64,000 nt of DNA, from positions 71,241 to 135,240 of the forward strand of contig CAMYND010000009.1 of the NCBI GenBank assembly GCA_947259645.1, in the 5' to 3' direction. A model generated the notes under the pieces. It saw only the letters and a program-made list of their open reading frames with translations. It was not told the DNA's origin and searched no databases. Source of the DNA: Thermodesulfovibrionia bacterium (GTDB lineage: Bacteria; Nitrospirota; Thermodesulfovibrionia; UBA6902). Below, in pieces: positions 43,668 through 53,390 of the stretch (positions are counted from its first letter, which is position 1; every line of letters begins with the position of its first letter). A program made the translations under genes and the position numbers.

Positions 43668-45581
43668 ATGACTAAAACAAACCTGGAGTTCAAAACAGAG
43701 GTAAAGCAGCTTTTGGATCTGATGATCCATTCTCTCTATTCCCATAAGGATATTTTCCTGAGAGAGCTTATTTCCAACGCGTCAGATGCCATAGATAAGG
43801 TGAGATATGATTCACTGACTGACAGCGGCAAGATGGAAGTTGAAGGAGACTGGAAGATAAAAATTACCGCGGATAAAGAGGTCGGTACCCTTACGGTAAG
43901 CGACAGCGGGATCGGAATGACCAAGGATGAAATTATTCAGTCCCTGGGAACGATCGCCCACTCCGGGACCAAGGAGTTTCTTGCTGCGTTGCAGACCAAG
44001 GAGGTCAAGGAAAACCCTGATCTCATAGGGCAGTTTGGTGTGGGATTTTATTCCTCCTATATGGTTGCTGACAGGGTAACGGTTGTATCCAGAAAAGCGG
44101 GGACAGACAGTAAGAGCGGTGTGAAGTGGGAATCCACAGCAGACGGTTTTTTCACTGTCGAGGAGATGGAGAAAGAAAAAAACGGAACAGATGTTACCCT
44201 CCATCTCAAGGAAGAAGAGAAGAAGTATCTCGAAGAGTGGGAGATACGGAGCGTCATAAAGAAATATTCGGACTTCATTGAACACCCTGTTGTTATGGAT
44301 GTTGAAAAGGAAAAAGAGAGTGAGCTGCAAAAGGGTGAGAAGGTAAAGATCAGGGAAGAGGAGATACTGAATTCCCGGAAAGCGATATGGCTCAAGGACA
44401 AATCACAGGTCTCAGAAGAGGAATACAACGAGTTCTACAAGCACGTCTCTCATGATTTCACGAATCCGGCGAAGACAATCCATTTCAGGGCGGAAGGCAC
44501 ATCCGAGTTTTCAGCACTCCTCTATATTCCGGCGACACAGCCCTTTGATATTTTTTACAAGGAATACAAGATGGGGCCCACGCTCTATGTAAAAAGGGTG
44601 CAGATTATGGACCACTGCGAGGAACTGATACCCAGGTACCTGAGGTTTGTCAAAGGCGTTGTTGAATCATCAGACCTTCCCCTGAATGTCTCAAGGGAGA
44701 TCCTCCAGTCAAATCGCCAGATAGAAATTATCAATAAAAATGTGACCAAGAAAGTTCTCGATACGCTGGCTGACATGAAGAAAAATGAGTATGACAAATA
44801 CTTGTCTTTCTACAGGGAGTTCGGCAGAATCCTGAAGGAAGGCATTCATTTTGATTTTTCAAAAAAAGAAGTCATCTCAGACCTGATCCTGTTCCAGTCA
44901 ACCAATAATGCTGCTGACACCTTTGTTTCGCTTCAGGAATATACTGACGCCATGAAGGAAGGTCAGGAGGAAATTTACTATATTACAGGGGCATCTTTCG
45001 ATGAAGTGAAAAAATCACCATACCTCGAGGCATTTAAGGAAAAGGGGTATGACGTGCTCGTTATGCTCGATGAAATTGATGATTTTATCGTCGGCGGTCT
45101 CGATTACAAGGGCAAGAAGTTTAAGTCAGCGACAAAGGGAGAAATCAGCCTCGACAAAGAGGATGTTGAGAAAAAGAAAGGCGCGGAGAAGAAATACAAA
45201 GCCATCATAGAGCTCATAAAGGACCAGCTCAAGGACGATGTCAAGGACGTCAGGCTCTCAGGAAGGCTGAAAGACACCGCATGCTGCCTCGTTGGCGATG
45301 ATGGGGATATGGATCCCCAGATGGAAAAGCTGATGAAGGCAATGGGGCAGAACGTCCCCGAGGGCAAGCGGATACTTGAGATAAACGCTGCTCATCCGAT
45401 TTTTGAGGCAATGAACAGGCTCTTTGAAAAAGAGCAGAAGAGCATTGTATTGAAGGAGTACATAACGCTTCTCTATGATCAGGCCCTTCTCCTGGAAGGC
45501 TCCAAACCCAAGGACCCCGCTGCCTTTGCAAGCGCTATCACCAAACTCATGGTCAAGGATGTGGAGAGCACGGTCTTATAG
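43668..45581 (+). CDS. htpG: Chaperone HtpG (Hsp90 family)
   Basis: ATP-dependent chaperone, 637 residues. The N-terminal GHKL ATPase has RELISNASDAIDKVR (about 27-41), DSGIGMTKDEI (about 82-92) and GQFGVGFYSSYMVAD (about 121-135). Middle and C-terminal dimerisation domains are complete. It is monocistronic and converges on rlmB. Confidence 0.97.
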   Translation: MTKTNLEFKTEVKQLLDLMIHSLYSHKDIFLRELISNASDAIDKVRYDSLTDSGKMEVEGDWKIKITADKEVGTLTVSDSGIGMTKDEIIQSLGTIAHSGTKEFLAALQTKEVKENPDLIGQFGVGFYSSYMVADRVTVVSRKAGTDSKSGVKWESTADGFFTVEEMEKEKNGTDVTLHLKEEEKKYLEEWEIRSVIKKYSDFIEHPVVMDVEKEKESELQKGEKVKIREEEILNSRKAIWLKDKSQVSEEEYNEFYKHVSHDFTNPAKTIHFRAEGTSEFSALLYIPATQPFDIFYKEYKMGPTLYVKRVQIMDHCEELIPRYLRFVKGVVESSDLPLNVSREILQSNRQIEIINKNVTKKVLDTLADMKKNEYDKYLSFYREFGRILKEGIHFDFSKKEVISDLILFQSTNNAADTFVSLQEYTDAMKEGQEEIYYITGASFDEVKKSPYLEAFKEKGYDVLVMLDEIDDFIVGGLDYKGKKFKSATKGEISLDKEDVEKKKGAEKKYKAIIELIKDQLKDDVKDVRLSGRLKDTACCLVGDDGDMDPQMEKLMKAMGQNVPEGKRILEINAAHPIFEAMNRLFEKEQKSIVLKEYITLLYDQALLLEGSKPKDPAAFASAITKLMVKDVESTVL

Positions 45582-45601
45582 AAGGGGACAGTCTTCCCAG
45601 G

Positions 45602-46333
45602 TTATCCCCCTTTCTGCCTGGATATTTCATGGGCAAAGATTGCGAAAGCCATTGCCACATTTAAGGAAAGCTGCACGCCTTTCATCGGGAGTGTAGTTTT
45701 CAGATCAAGATGCTTATGAATGCCATAGCGTATTCCCTTTCCTTCTGTGCCAAGGACAAGACAGAGGGGGAAGGGCAGAGACAGCCTGTTTATATTTTCT
45801 CCCCCTTCAACAACAGTCCCCACGACCCAGTAGCCTGCTGTCTTTGCCTTCAGCAACGCGTTCGTCATGTTCGTGACCATGGACACGGGTACAAAGTTTT
45901 CACCGCCTGATGCGACATGAATTACCGTGTCATTGACCGAGCAGGAACCATGCTCAGGTATGACCAGCCCAAACTTGCTGAAACAGGCTGCAGTGCGCAT
46001 GATTGAGCCAAGATTATGAGGGTCATTCAAACTGTCCAGAAAAACTAAAGAAAGCTGTTCATCCAGACCTTTTCTCAGCATTTTCTCCAATGGTATATAC
46101 TGATAGCTGTCTGTTTCCGCGACAATTCCCTGCAGACGGTCCGCCTTCTTGACTTTGAGGAGACTGCTTTCATTGAGAGTTTTTAAAGGGATTTTTTTTG
46201 ACTTTATCAAGTCGATTATCTGGGGGGCATTGAAGTTATCCTGGATAAAGACCTGCCGAATGCTCTTCGGGTCTGCTTTCAGCCGCTCAGTAACTGAATT
46301 TTTACCATACAGGTAGGTTTTATTTCTTGCCAA
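45602..46333 (-). CDS. rlmB: 23S rRNA 2'-O-methyltransferase, RlmB/TrmH family
   Basis: SPOUT-class methyltransferase, most likely modifying G2251 of 23S rRNA. It has an N-terminal L30e-like substrate domain (1-75). The SPOUT domain has SLVFLDSLNDPHNLGSIMRT (about 94-113), LVLGTEGKGI (about 191-200) and VQLSLNVAMAFAIF (about 220-233), which form the knot and SAM site. 243 residues. Related TrmH-family enzymes on other rRNA or tRNA sites cannot be excluded. Confidence 0.9.
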   Translation of the reverse strand: MARNKTYLYGKNSVTERLKADPKSIRQVFIQDNFNAPQIIDLIKSKKIPLKTLNESSLLKVKKADRLQGIVAETDSYQYIPLEKMLRKGLDEQLSLVFLDSLNDPHNLGSIMRTAACFSKFGLVIPEHGSCSVNDTVIHVASGGENFVPVSMVTNMTNALLKAKTAGYWVVGTVVEGGENINRLSLPFPLCLVLGTEGKGIRYGIHKHLDLKTTLPMKGVQLSLNVAMAFAIFAHEISRQKGG

Positions 46334-46552
46334 CTATTCCTCCGGTGTTCAGTGTATAATAACAGCGAATCTATCCAAGTTAATGGAAAGTCAGGAAAGA
46401 AGTCAAGACAGGTTATCATCGATACAGTGTCTCCGGCTGATTATTTCCAGAGGTCTTCTGTCTTCAGACGCTTTCATGGCTTTTTTCAGTGACAGTTGTA
46501 ATTTAACTGTATATTTATTACTATTTCACTATCTTAATGAAGGAGGAAGGAC

Positions 46553-47530
46553 ATGGATCAACAACCATTTGATTTAAAAAACGTTAAAGTGCCTCAGCTT
46601 AATCCCAAGGCATTATCTGCTATTGTCGTTATCGTACTGATTTTGAGCTTTGTATCATCGTTGTGGTTTACTGTTGAGCCTGAAGAGGTGGGCATTGTTT
46701 TACAATTTGGCAAGTATACCCGGACCGTAAACCCCGGACTGAACTTTAAACTGCCGTTCGGGATTGAGGAGGTAATCAAGGTGCCCGTAGAAAGGCAGTT
46801 AAAGCTTGAATTTGGCTTCAGGTCATCGGTGCCCGGCGTCAGAACAAGTTATGCAAACACTAAATTCCAGGAAGAGTCCCTGCTTCTTACCGGAGACCTC
46901 AATGCCGCAGAGGTTGAATGGATTGTTCAGTACCGTATTAAAGACCCCTTTCAGTACTTGTTTAGAGTGAGGAACGCTGAGCAGACCTTCAGGGACATCA
47001 ATGAGGCTATCATGCGCGGGATCGTAGGTGACCGCACCGTTGATGAAGTAATAACGTTTGGACGACAGGAAGTAGCGGATGCTGTCAGTGTAAAGATACA
47101 GGAGCTGTGTGATCAGTATGAACTGGGGATCAAGGTGGACCAGGTAGTACTGCAGGACGCGAACGCTCCGGGCCCGGTACAGCCGGCCTTTAACGAAGTC
47201 AACGAAGCTGAGCAGGAAAAGGAAAAATTGATAAATCAGGCAAAGTCGGAATATAACAAGTTTATTCCCAGAGCGCGCGGTATAGCGGAAAAAACCATTG
47301 AGGAAGCCAAGGGATATGCCCTGGAAAGGGTAAACAGGGCGCGAGGGGAAGCTTCGAAATTTGACTCTATTTATGCGGAATACATAAAGGCAAAAGATGT
47401 GACTCGACAGCGCATTTACCTGGAAACGATGAACGATGTTATGCAGAATGTCGGGCGGAAACTGATAACCGATGAGACTGCATCTGGAATATTGCCGTTA
47501 TTTCAGTTTGACAAGAAGGAGGTGAAATAA
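46553..47530 (+). CDS. hflK: SPFH-domain protein HflK
   Basis: Partner of HflC in the membrane complex that encloses and modulates the FtsH protease. One N-terminal membrane helix (about 21-41) is followed by the SPFH/band-7 domain (about 42-220) and a coiled coil (about 220-300). AAGGAGGA lies before the ATG. 325 residues, without the long glycine-rich N-terminus of the E. coli protein. The gene overlaps hflC by one base (TAATG). Confidence 0.93.
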   Translation: MDQQPFDLKNVKVPQLNPKALSAIVVIVLILSFVSSLWFTVEPEEVGIVLQFGKYTRTVNPGLNFKLPFGIEEVIKVPVERQLKLEFGFRSSVPGVRTSYANTKFQEESLLLTGDLNAAEVEWIVQYRIKDPFQYLFRVRNAEQTFRDINEAIMRGIVGDRTVDEVITFGRQEVADAVSVKIQELCDQYELGIKVDQVVLQDANAPGPVQPAFNEVNEAEQEKEKLINQAKSEYNKFIPRARGIAEKTIEEAKGYALERVNRARGEASKFDSIYAEYIKAKDVTRQRIYLETMNDVMQNVGRKLITDETASGILPLFQFDKKEVK

Positions 47531-48483
47531 TGGATAAAGCAAAACCCATTATTATTGCAGGCGCAGTTTTGCTCATATTGTTTGTTGTTGTTTCATCAGC
47601 CTATATTGTTCGCGAGACAGAACAGGTGATCATTACGCAGTTTGGTAAACCTATTGGAGAGCCGATTGTAGACCCAGGCATACATTTCAAGATTCCTGTT
47701 GTCCAGCAGGCTAATTTCTTTGACAAACGGTTTCTTGAGTGGGATGGAGATCCCAATCAGGTCCCGACAAAAGACAAGAGGTTTATCTGGGTCGATACGT
47801 ATGCCCGGTGGAGAATCAAAGACCCTCTCCTGTTTTTTCAGCGCGTTAGAGATGAACGGGGTGCTCAATCAAGACTTGATGATATGCTTGATGGTGAGAC
47901 CAGGAATGCTATTGCAAAACACCTTCTCGTTGAGATAGTGCGCTCGACGAACCGCCAACCTCAGCTGCCCGAAGGCTCGCCAGAAGGGGAGCTGGCAGAA
48001 AAATTACAGGAAATAAAAATCGGAAGAGAGGAAATTACCCGGTCTATTATTATAGCTGCTGCGCCGCGGACTCTTGAACTCGGCATCGAGCTTCTTGATC
48101 TGCGACTGAAGCGGATTAACTATGTTGAAGAGGTTCAGAAGAAGATTTATGAGAGGATGATTACCGAGCGGAAAAGGATAGCGGATAAATTCCGTTCAGA
48201 GGGTCAGGGTCTTGCCTCCAGGATACTCGGAGATAAAGAGAGAGAATTGAAAAAAATAGAATCAGGCGCGTACAAGACTTCACAGGAGATTATCGGTAAA
48301 GCCGATGGAGAGGCAACAAAGATTTATGCTGCTGCCTATAACAAGAGCACTGAGTCGCAAGAGTTCTATCGCTTTCTGAAAACAATGGAAACCTATAAGA
48401 CTACGCTGTCAGAAAAAGACTGGCTCATACTCTCCACAAAAGGTGCGTTCTTTAAGTATTTGCAGGATATGACAGGTAAGTGA
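47530..48483 (+). CDS. hflC: SPFH-domain protein HflC
   Basis: Second half of the HflKC complex: N-terminal helix (about 7-25), SPFH domain including IITQFGKPIGEPIVDPGIHF (about 34-53), and a coiled coil with ADGEATKIYAAAYNK. 317 residues. Translationally coupled to hflK. The pair ends in a clear intrinsic terminator. Confidence 0.93.
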   Translation: MDKAKPIIIAGAVLLILFVVVSSAYIVRETEQVIITQFGKPIGEPIVDPGIHFKIPVVQQANFFDKRFLEWDGDPNQVPTKDKRFIWVDTYARWRIKDPLLFFQRVRDERGAQSRLDDMLDGETRNAIAKHLLVEIVRSTNRQPQLPEGSPEGELAEKLQEIKIGREEITRSIIIAAAPRTLELGIELLDLRLKRINYVEEVQKKIYERMITERKRIADKFRSEGQGLASRILGDKERELKKIESGAYKTSQEIIGKADGEATKIYAAAYNKSTESQEFYRFLKTMETYKTTLSEKDWLILSTKGAFFKYLQDMTGK

Positions 48484-48515
48484 GCAAAGAAGTAGTGTTT
48501 GTGAAAAATATGTAT

Positions 48516-48550
48516 GCCGGGGGCTCAGTTTCGCTCCCGGCCCTTTTTTT
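48516..48550 (+). terminator. Intrinsic terminator of hflKC
   Basis: Nine-base stem GCCGGGGGC/GCTCCCGGC (one G-U pair) with an 8-base loop, followed by CC and seven T residues. Confidence 0.92.
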
Positions 48551-48578
48551 ATGCATAAAATCTGAACGAGAATAGATT

Positions 48579-50054
48579 ATGAAAATAGCGCTGATTATAC
48601 CCAGGAACAGTTCTGAAAAAGAAAAAAGCTTTTACGATTTCGAGTTTTTATCCAAATTTCTCTTCTCTCATAAATACTTTTCCTACCTTCTCGCGGTTCC
48701 CACGCTGGCATCATTGACTCCGCCTGAGCATGAGATCAGGGTATTTGATGAAAATATTGAAGCTGTGGACTATGAGTGGGGAGCTGACCTTGCCGCGATA
48801 AGTGTACGGACCCTCTTTGCCCGAAGAGCATATGAACTAGGCGACAGGTTCCGGAAAAAGGGCGTTATGACGGTAATGGGCGGAATCCATCCGTCAATGT
48901 GCCCTGACGAGGCCCTCGAGCATTCTGATTCAGTGGTCATAGGCGAGGCAGAGCATGTCTGGAGCAGTCTCTTGAATGATGCTCAAAATGGGGGTTTGAA
49001 GAGGACCTATCAGGCTGAAGAGCCGGCTGACCTTACCTCTTTTCCTGCTCCGCAAAGATCCTGTCTCTCAAGAAATATGTACTTCTCAGATATTGTTCAA
49101 ACGACCAAAGGATGTCCGTTCAAATGCGAGTTCTGCTCAGTTCATGCCTTTGACGGCCAGAAGATACGAAACAAAACAGTTGACCAGGTGCTAACCGAGA
49201 TAAGGGGAATCGTTGGTGCAAGTTCCGGATACAAGAAGAAATCGATTTTCTTTGCTGACGACAACATTATCGCAAACAAAAAATTTGCCGGAGAACTTTT
49301 TACCGCCCTGAAGCCCTTCAATCTCAACTGGTCGTGCCAGGCCTCTATCAATGTCTCAAAGGAAGAGGAACTGCTCAGGCTGATGAAGGAGAGCGGATGC
49401 GGTGCCATCTTGATTGGGTTTGAGTCTGTGTCAGAAGATAACCTCTCGAGCATGGGCAAGGGGGTGAATCTCAGGCATGACTATATAGGAGCGATCGAAA
49501 AGATCCAGTCCTACGGGATTCTGGTCCACAGTTCATTTATACTGGGGTATGATTTTGACACGAAGGACTCTTTTGATGAACTGATTCATTTTATCAATGA
49601 GGCAAACCTGCTGATGCCGGCCATTAATATCCTGACGCCCTTTCCCGGCACAAAGCTCTTTAAGCGCCTTGAACGTGAGGACCGGATTTTACACAAGGAC
49701 TGGAGTAAATATGATGCAAAACATGTAGTGTTCCGTCCCTCCCTGCTGACGACTGATGAACTGCTCGCGGGGCACAGGAAGGTCATGAGAGAGCTCTACT
49801 CATTTGACTCCCTGTATAAAAAACTGAACTATTACTTGGACATAGATTTCTGGAAGCACTCCAATGAAGTTGATCCGATAAAGCTTAAATACCGCCTTCT
49901 CTTTGCCTTCAGGCTCTGTACTCTCCTGATTTCTTCTAATTGGGAACGGTCAAAGTTTATCTTGAAAATAATACCGAAGGTGTTCCACAGGAGGGTACGG
50001 ATCTCTACTATTCTGACACTGATGGCGTACAATGACTATTCCTATGCGTTGTGA
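48579..50054 (+). CDS. B12-binding radical SAM protein
   Basis: 491 residues. The N-terminal cobalamin-binding-like domain (about 1-150) is followed by a radical SAM domain (about 165-390) with the cluster motif CPFKCEFC (Cys179, 183, 186). Then comes a C-terminal domain of the type seen in B12-radical SAM methyltransferases and related enzymes. The substrate cannot be deduced, and no neighbouring pathway genes point to one. Confidence 0.88.
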   Translation: MKIALIIPRNSSEKEKSFYDFEFLSKFLFSHKYFSYLLAVPTLASLTPPEHEIRVFDENIEAVDYEWGADLAAISVRTLFARRAYELGDRFRKKGVMTVMGGIHPSMCPDEALEHSDSVVIGEAEHVWSSLLNDAQNGGLKRTYQAEEPADLTSFPAPQRSCLSRNMYFSDIVQTTKGCPFKCEFCSVHAFDGQKIRNKTVDQVLTEIRGIVGASSGYKKKSIFFADDNIIANKKFAGELFTALKPFNLNWSCQASINVSKEEELLRLMKESGCGAILIGFESVSEDNLSSMGKGVNLRHDYIGAIEKIQSYGILVHSSFILGYDFDTKDSFDELIHFINEANLLMPAINILTPFPGTKLFKRLEREDRILHKDWSKYDAKHVVFRPSLLTTDELLAGHRKVMRELYSFDSLYKKLNYYLDIDFWKHSNEVDPIKLKYRLLFAFRLCTLLISSNWERSKFILKIIPKVFHRRVRISTILTLMAYNDYSYAL

Positions 50055-50068
50055 CATCACTGCGATGT

Positions 50069-50533
50069 TTATTCTTCATTGTTCCTCTCCTGTGCCAGTT
50101 CCCAGGCTTTAACAACCGCTTCTTCCGCTGAATTCAGATGCACGACACCGGGGATGTCCTTCCAGGTTTGAATACCGATTACCGGTTTCCCCAGCTTCAG
50201 GGCGATGGCGATTTCCGAGAGGGTCCCGTATTCTCCTGAGACGGCAATTACCGCGTCTGCTGAGCGCACGATAATGGTGTTTCTTGCATGACTCAACCCG
50301 GTAGTGACAGGCACTGTGACGTAGGCATTCGCCTCTTTTTTGCTGAAGCCGGGAAGTATGCCGACCGCTGTTCCGCCAGCCTCTTTTGTCCCTTTCGACG
50401 CTGCCTCCATTACTCCTCCGAGCCCTCCTGTCATCAGCACAGCCCCTTTTTGAGCCACGAGCCTGCCGACTTCCTCTGCTAAACCATATAGTTCATCACT
50501 GCAGGAGGCCGCGCCTATAACTGAAATGATCAT
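50069..50533 (-). CDS. SLOG/LOG-like nucleotide-binding protein (TIGR00725 type)
   Basis: 154-residue Rossmann-like protein of the lysine-decarboxylase-like/SLOG superfamily. It has the GGLGGVMEAASKGTKEAGG motif (about 37-55) and GEYGTLSEIAIALKLGKPVI (about 100-119). Such proteins bind or cleave nucleotides. The specific role of this short subfamily is unknown. Confidence 0.82.
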   Translation of the reverse strand: MIISVIGAASCSDELYGLAEEVGRLVAQKGAVLMTGGLGGVMEAASKGTKEAGGTAVGILPGFSKKEANAYVTVPVTTGLSHARNTIIVRSADAVIAVSGEYGTLSEIAIALKLGKPVIGIQTWKDIPGVVHLNSAEEAVVKAWELAQERNNEE

Positions 50534-50865
50534 GAAGTTATATTACCTCAACTAATCAGGGATTACAATTGCGCAAGGTCTTTAAAGTCTTTAAAATTAG
50601 ACACTTTCAATTGTTATTCTTTGCGACTATCAAAGCATGTTTGCGCCTGTCTGATGAATTTTGCTGCTAAAGATAGTCGCTGTGGTAACCTTTCCTGTCC
50701 TGACAGTCTCTTCACACCATCGAGAAAGGCGTCAGAGTCTATTCTTCATTCATCTGATCAATTTCACACAATTGGCATTATCTTGCTCTGTAGATTCACC
50801 TGAAGCAGAATGGGACTGACTATGATATTATGTTACTTAAAATTACTGAATGAGAGGTTGTGAGA
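50534..50865. other. Intergenic region with a spaced inverted repeat
   Basis: About 330 bases with no gene. GCGACTATC (50623-50631) and its complement GATAGTCGC (50672-50680) are 40 bases apart. GTCTTTAAA is repeated near 50580-50600. The far end carries the ribosome site of the next gene. Confidence 0.4.
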
Positions 50866-52494
50866 ATGAAAAAGGATTTTGCAAACGCGTCTGAGTGCTG
50901 GAAAGCAGTGCTGGCTGATGTTTCAAACACAGAGGTTTTAACATATATCGAGAAGTTTGCGCGGGAAAATACTGAGCCGGCAGAGATTGTGTTTGGTACG
51001 TCAGGGTGGAGAGGAGAAATCGGCACTGACTATACATTCAATAATGTGCGGGTGGTGACTTCAGCCATCATCTCCATGTTTAAGTCCTCTGATCCCGAAG
51101 TTATAAGGGCGATGGGAGTATCGGACTTTGAGGAAATACAGCAAAGAGGCGTGATTGTAGGGCATGACAACCGTTTTCTCGGCGCTGACTTTGCCGGAGA
51201 GGTGATCGGTCTGCTCCAGAACGCCGGAATCAAGGTATGGTACGCAGGAGAGTCGCCCACACCGGAATTCTCAGCAGGAATCGAAATGTTGAATGCTGCA
51301 TGCTGCATTAACCTGACCCCTTCTCATAATCCGGCCAACTATGGCGGTTATAAATTTAATCCCTCTGACGGAGGTCCGGCAGGGCCTGAGATAACAAAAA
51401 AAATAGAAGAGGGTGCTAACCGTATGATGAACGAGTCAGTGGTCCTCCCCCCGGCAGAGCCCCGGGACGTTGAACGAGTAGACCTGACAGAGCTGTATAT
51501 ACGGTACCTCAATGAAAGAAAAACCATTGATCTCGATAAGATAAAGAAATTTATTGAGAGCGAGGACTGTATAATTTGTATAGACAATGTCCATGGCTCT
51601 ACACGGGGACGGATTCAAAAAATTATAGGTGACAGCGGGAAAATACATTATCTGAGAACTGATGATGACTATCTCTTCGGGGGAGTGGCTCCTGAACCTT
51701 CAGATCGGAATATGGAAAATCTTGCCAGGATGCTCAGGGATAGCAGCGCCAAATTCAAACTTGGTGTGATTCTCGACCCTGATGGTGACAGGATCCGCCA
51801 TGCTGACGGCACCATGAAGATAGCAATGAACTATTTTGGAGCAATGGCTCTGCATTTTCTTAAGGTACATAAAGGATTCACCGGAGTTGCGGCAAAATCA
51901 GTAGGGACAAGCAATCTCGTAAATGCCATCGCCGAAAAACTAAATGTACCGATAAGGGAAACACAGGTCGGATTTAAAAATTTTCGTCCCTATATGATCC
52001 GTCAGGCCCGGGAAAGAGCCATTGTCTGCTTCGAAGAGTCAGACGGTATCTCAGGATTTAACCACACCCTGGAAAAAGACGCGTTATTCGGTATTCTGCT
52101 GGCAATCGAGATGATGGCTGTTACCGGCAAGAACCTCGGTGATTACCTGATAGACATAATGGATGAATTTGGCTATTACTACCCTGACCGCTCAGGAATT
52201 GAAGTAGACCGGTCTCTCGCAGGTGAGGAACTGAAGCAGCGGCTTTCAGTCATCAAAGAGAAGTACAAAAAAGGAACTGATGTCACCATCAACGGGAATC
52301 TCAGGACTATTAAAGATGTAATTACTGTTGACGGAACAAAAATTGTCTTTGATGATGGTTCATGGTTAATGATAAGACCATCAGGTACAGAGCCGAAAGT
52401 GAGATTTTATATCGAAGCAAGGACAGAGGATGAAAAGAAAGCTGTTTTCACTCTGGCCGAGCAGATAACGAAAGAGGCGATCAGTGCTGGCTGA
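50866..52494 (+). CDS. Phosphoglucomutase/phosphomannomutase family enzyme
   Basis: Alpha-D-phosphohexomutase that interconverts sugar 1- and 6-phosphates, 542 residues. The four active-site loops are present: the phosphoserine TPSHNP (Ser about 153), the metal loop DPDGDR (Asp304/306/308), the sugar-binding FEESDGISG and the phosphate-binding RPSGTEPKVR near the C-terminus. I prefer ATG 50866 (GAGAGG eight bases away) over GTG 50860. The glycogen-binding-domain protein downstream suggests storage-sugar metabolism. Confidence 0.92.
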   Translation: MKKDFANASECWKAVLADVSNTEVLTYIEKFARENTEPAEIVFGTSGWRGEIGTDYTFNNVRVVTSAIISMFKSSDPEVIRAMGVSDFEEIQQRGVIVGHDNRFLGADFAGEVIGLLQNAGIKVWYAGESPTPEFSAGIEMLNAACCINLTPSHNPANYGGYKFNPSDGGPAGPEITKKIEEGANRMMNESVVLPPAEPRDVERVDLTELYIRYLNERKTIDLDKIKKFIESEDCIICIDNVHGSTRGRIQKIIGDSGKIHYLRTDDDYLFGGVAPEPSDRNMENLARMLRDSSAKFKLGVILDPDGDRIRHADGTMKIAMNYFGAMALHFLKVHKGFTGVAAKSVGTSNLVNAIAEKLNVPIRETQVGFKNFRPYMIRQARERAIVCFEESDGISGFNHTLEKDALFGILLAIEMMAVTGKNLGDYLIDIMDEFGYYYPDRSGIEVDRSLAGEELKQRLSVIKEKYKKGTDVTINGNLRTIKDVITVDGTKIVFDDGSWLMIRPSGTEPKVRFYIEARTEDEKKAVFTLAEQITKEAISAG

Positions 52495-52524
52495 TCAATA
52501 TTTATTCACATTACAAAATTTACT

Positions 52525-52552
52525 GTAGGGGCACGGCATGCCGTGCCCTTAC
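52525..52552. terminator. Long palindrome between convergent genes
   Basis: GGGCACGGCA/TGCCGTGCCC is a perfect 20-base palindrome (52529-52548) extended to 28 bases with one G-T pair. It resembles short dispersed GC-rich palindromes found in many bacterial genomes. It could end both flanking convergent genes or be a REP-like element. No T-tract adjoins it. Confidence 0.55.
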
Positions 52553-52568
52553 TCCAACACCGCATTTC

Positions 52569-53003
52569 CTAAACAATTACTAATGAATCTTCACAGCCAA
52601 ACTCATTTGCAACATAGTTATCAGCATGCCAGTCATTTTCCCACCGTATGGAATCAATGAGGTACCTGAACCTGTATTCTTTGCTCGCGGGCAATTTCAG
52701 GGTTATTTTGAAATCCCCGCTTTTCAGTTTCTGCATCTCTGATTCTGTTCTGTTCCAGTTATTGAAATCGCCGACTATCGTTACTATCCTGGCATTCTGT
52801 GCTGCCTCTTTCGGCAATTTGAAGGTAACATTGCAGGTGCCATTGGATTTTAAGTACTGTTTTTTGATGCCTGTAGCTGCTTGTGGCGCTGATTTTTCCG
52901 TGCTCTTTTTTTTGATACTTGTGGCCGCTTTAGGCACTGGTTTTTTTTCGACCTTTTTTGGGGTCCCGCTGCTTCGCGGTTTCATCTTTTTTTTGACTTT
53001 CAT
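52569..53003 (-). CDS. Glycogen-binding (CBM48/AMPK-beta-like) domain protein
   Basis: 144 residues from the ATG at 53003, which has AAAGGAG six bases upstream; the frame extends 10 codons further without support. The N-terminal half (1-60) is Lys/Pro/Ala/Ser-rich with a repeated KSAPQAATGIKK-like unit, basic and probably disordered. The C-terminal half (about 60-144) is a CBM48 domain with VGDFNNWNR, YRFRYLIDS and NDWHADNY, the carbohydrate-contacting aromatic positions. No catalytic domain. Confidence 0.85.
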   Translation of the reverse strand: MKVKKKMKPRSSGTPKKVEKKPVPKAATSIKKKSTEKSAPQAATGIKKQYLKSNGTCNVTFKLPKEAAQNARIVTIVGDFNNWNRTESEMQKLKSGDFKITLKLPASKEYRFRYLIDSIRWENDWHADNYVANEFGCEDSLVIV

Positions 53004-53390
53004 AACGTCTCCTTTAACCATGCATATATTCAAGTTGCCTTCCGTTTTTACCTATACGGGATAACCTGTTATGAACTTTAGAGCCACCACTGTATTTTTT
53101 GCTTTAAAATAAAGGTAATATCCAGTATATTAAGCAGATGGTGGAGCGTTCAATGTCACATGGCCGGTAAAATATAGTTTAGATGCGCCTCGCCTCGCCT
53201 CATCTCAGAAGCGGAGCTGATTCTATCATACGGTCATTGACAATGTAAAGAAGGTCCGGTGAGGATCTTCAGTATGAGCTGATTAGTATTAATAAAAGAT
53301 TGATTCTGTCGCATGGCACTGACTATTGCCGGTTGGGGACAAGTTAACTCCATCTGCGACATGTTGCATCTAAGGAAAAAGGAAGGGTCT
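53004..53390. other. Gene-free region
   Basis: About 390 bases with no supported gene. It contains a short CGCCT tandem run (about 53188-53203). An open frame continues upstream from the next gene to 53313 but lacks a ribosome site. Confidence 0.4.

Noticed and set aside
46383-46577. 64-codon open frame between rlmB and hflK
   Set aside because: It overlaps the hflK ribosome site and start, and no ribosome site precedes it. The region is better explained as the divergent promoter area.
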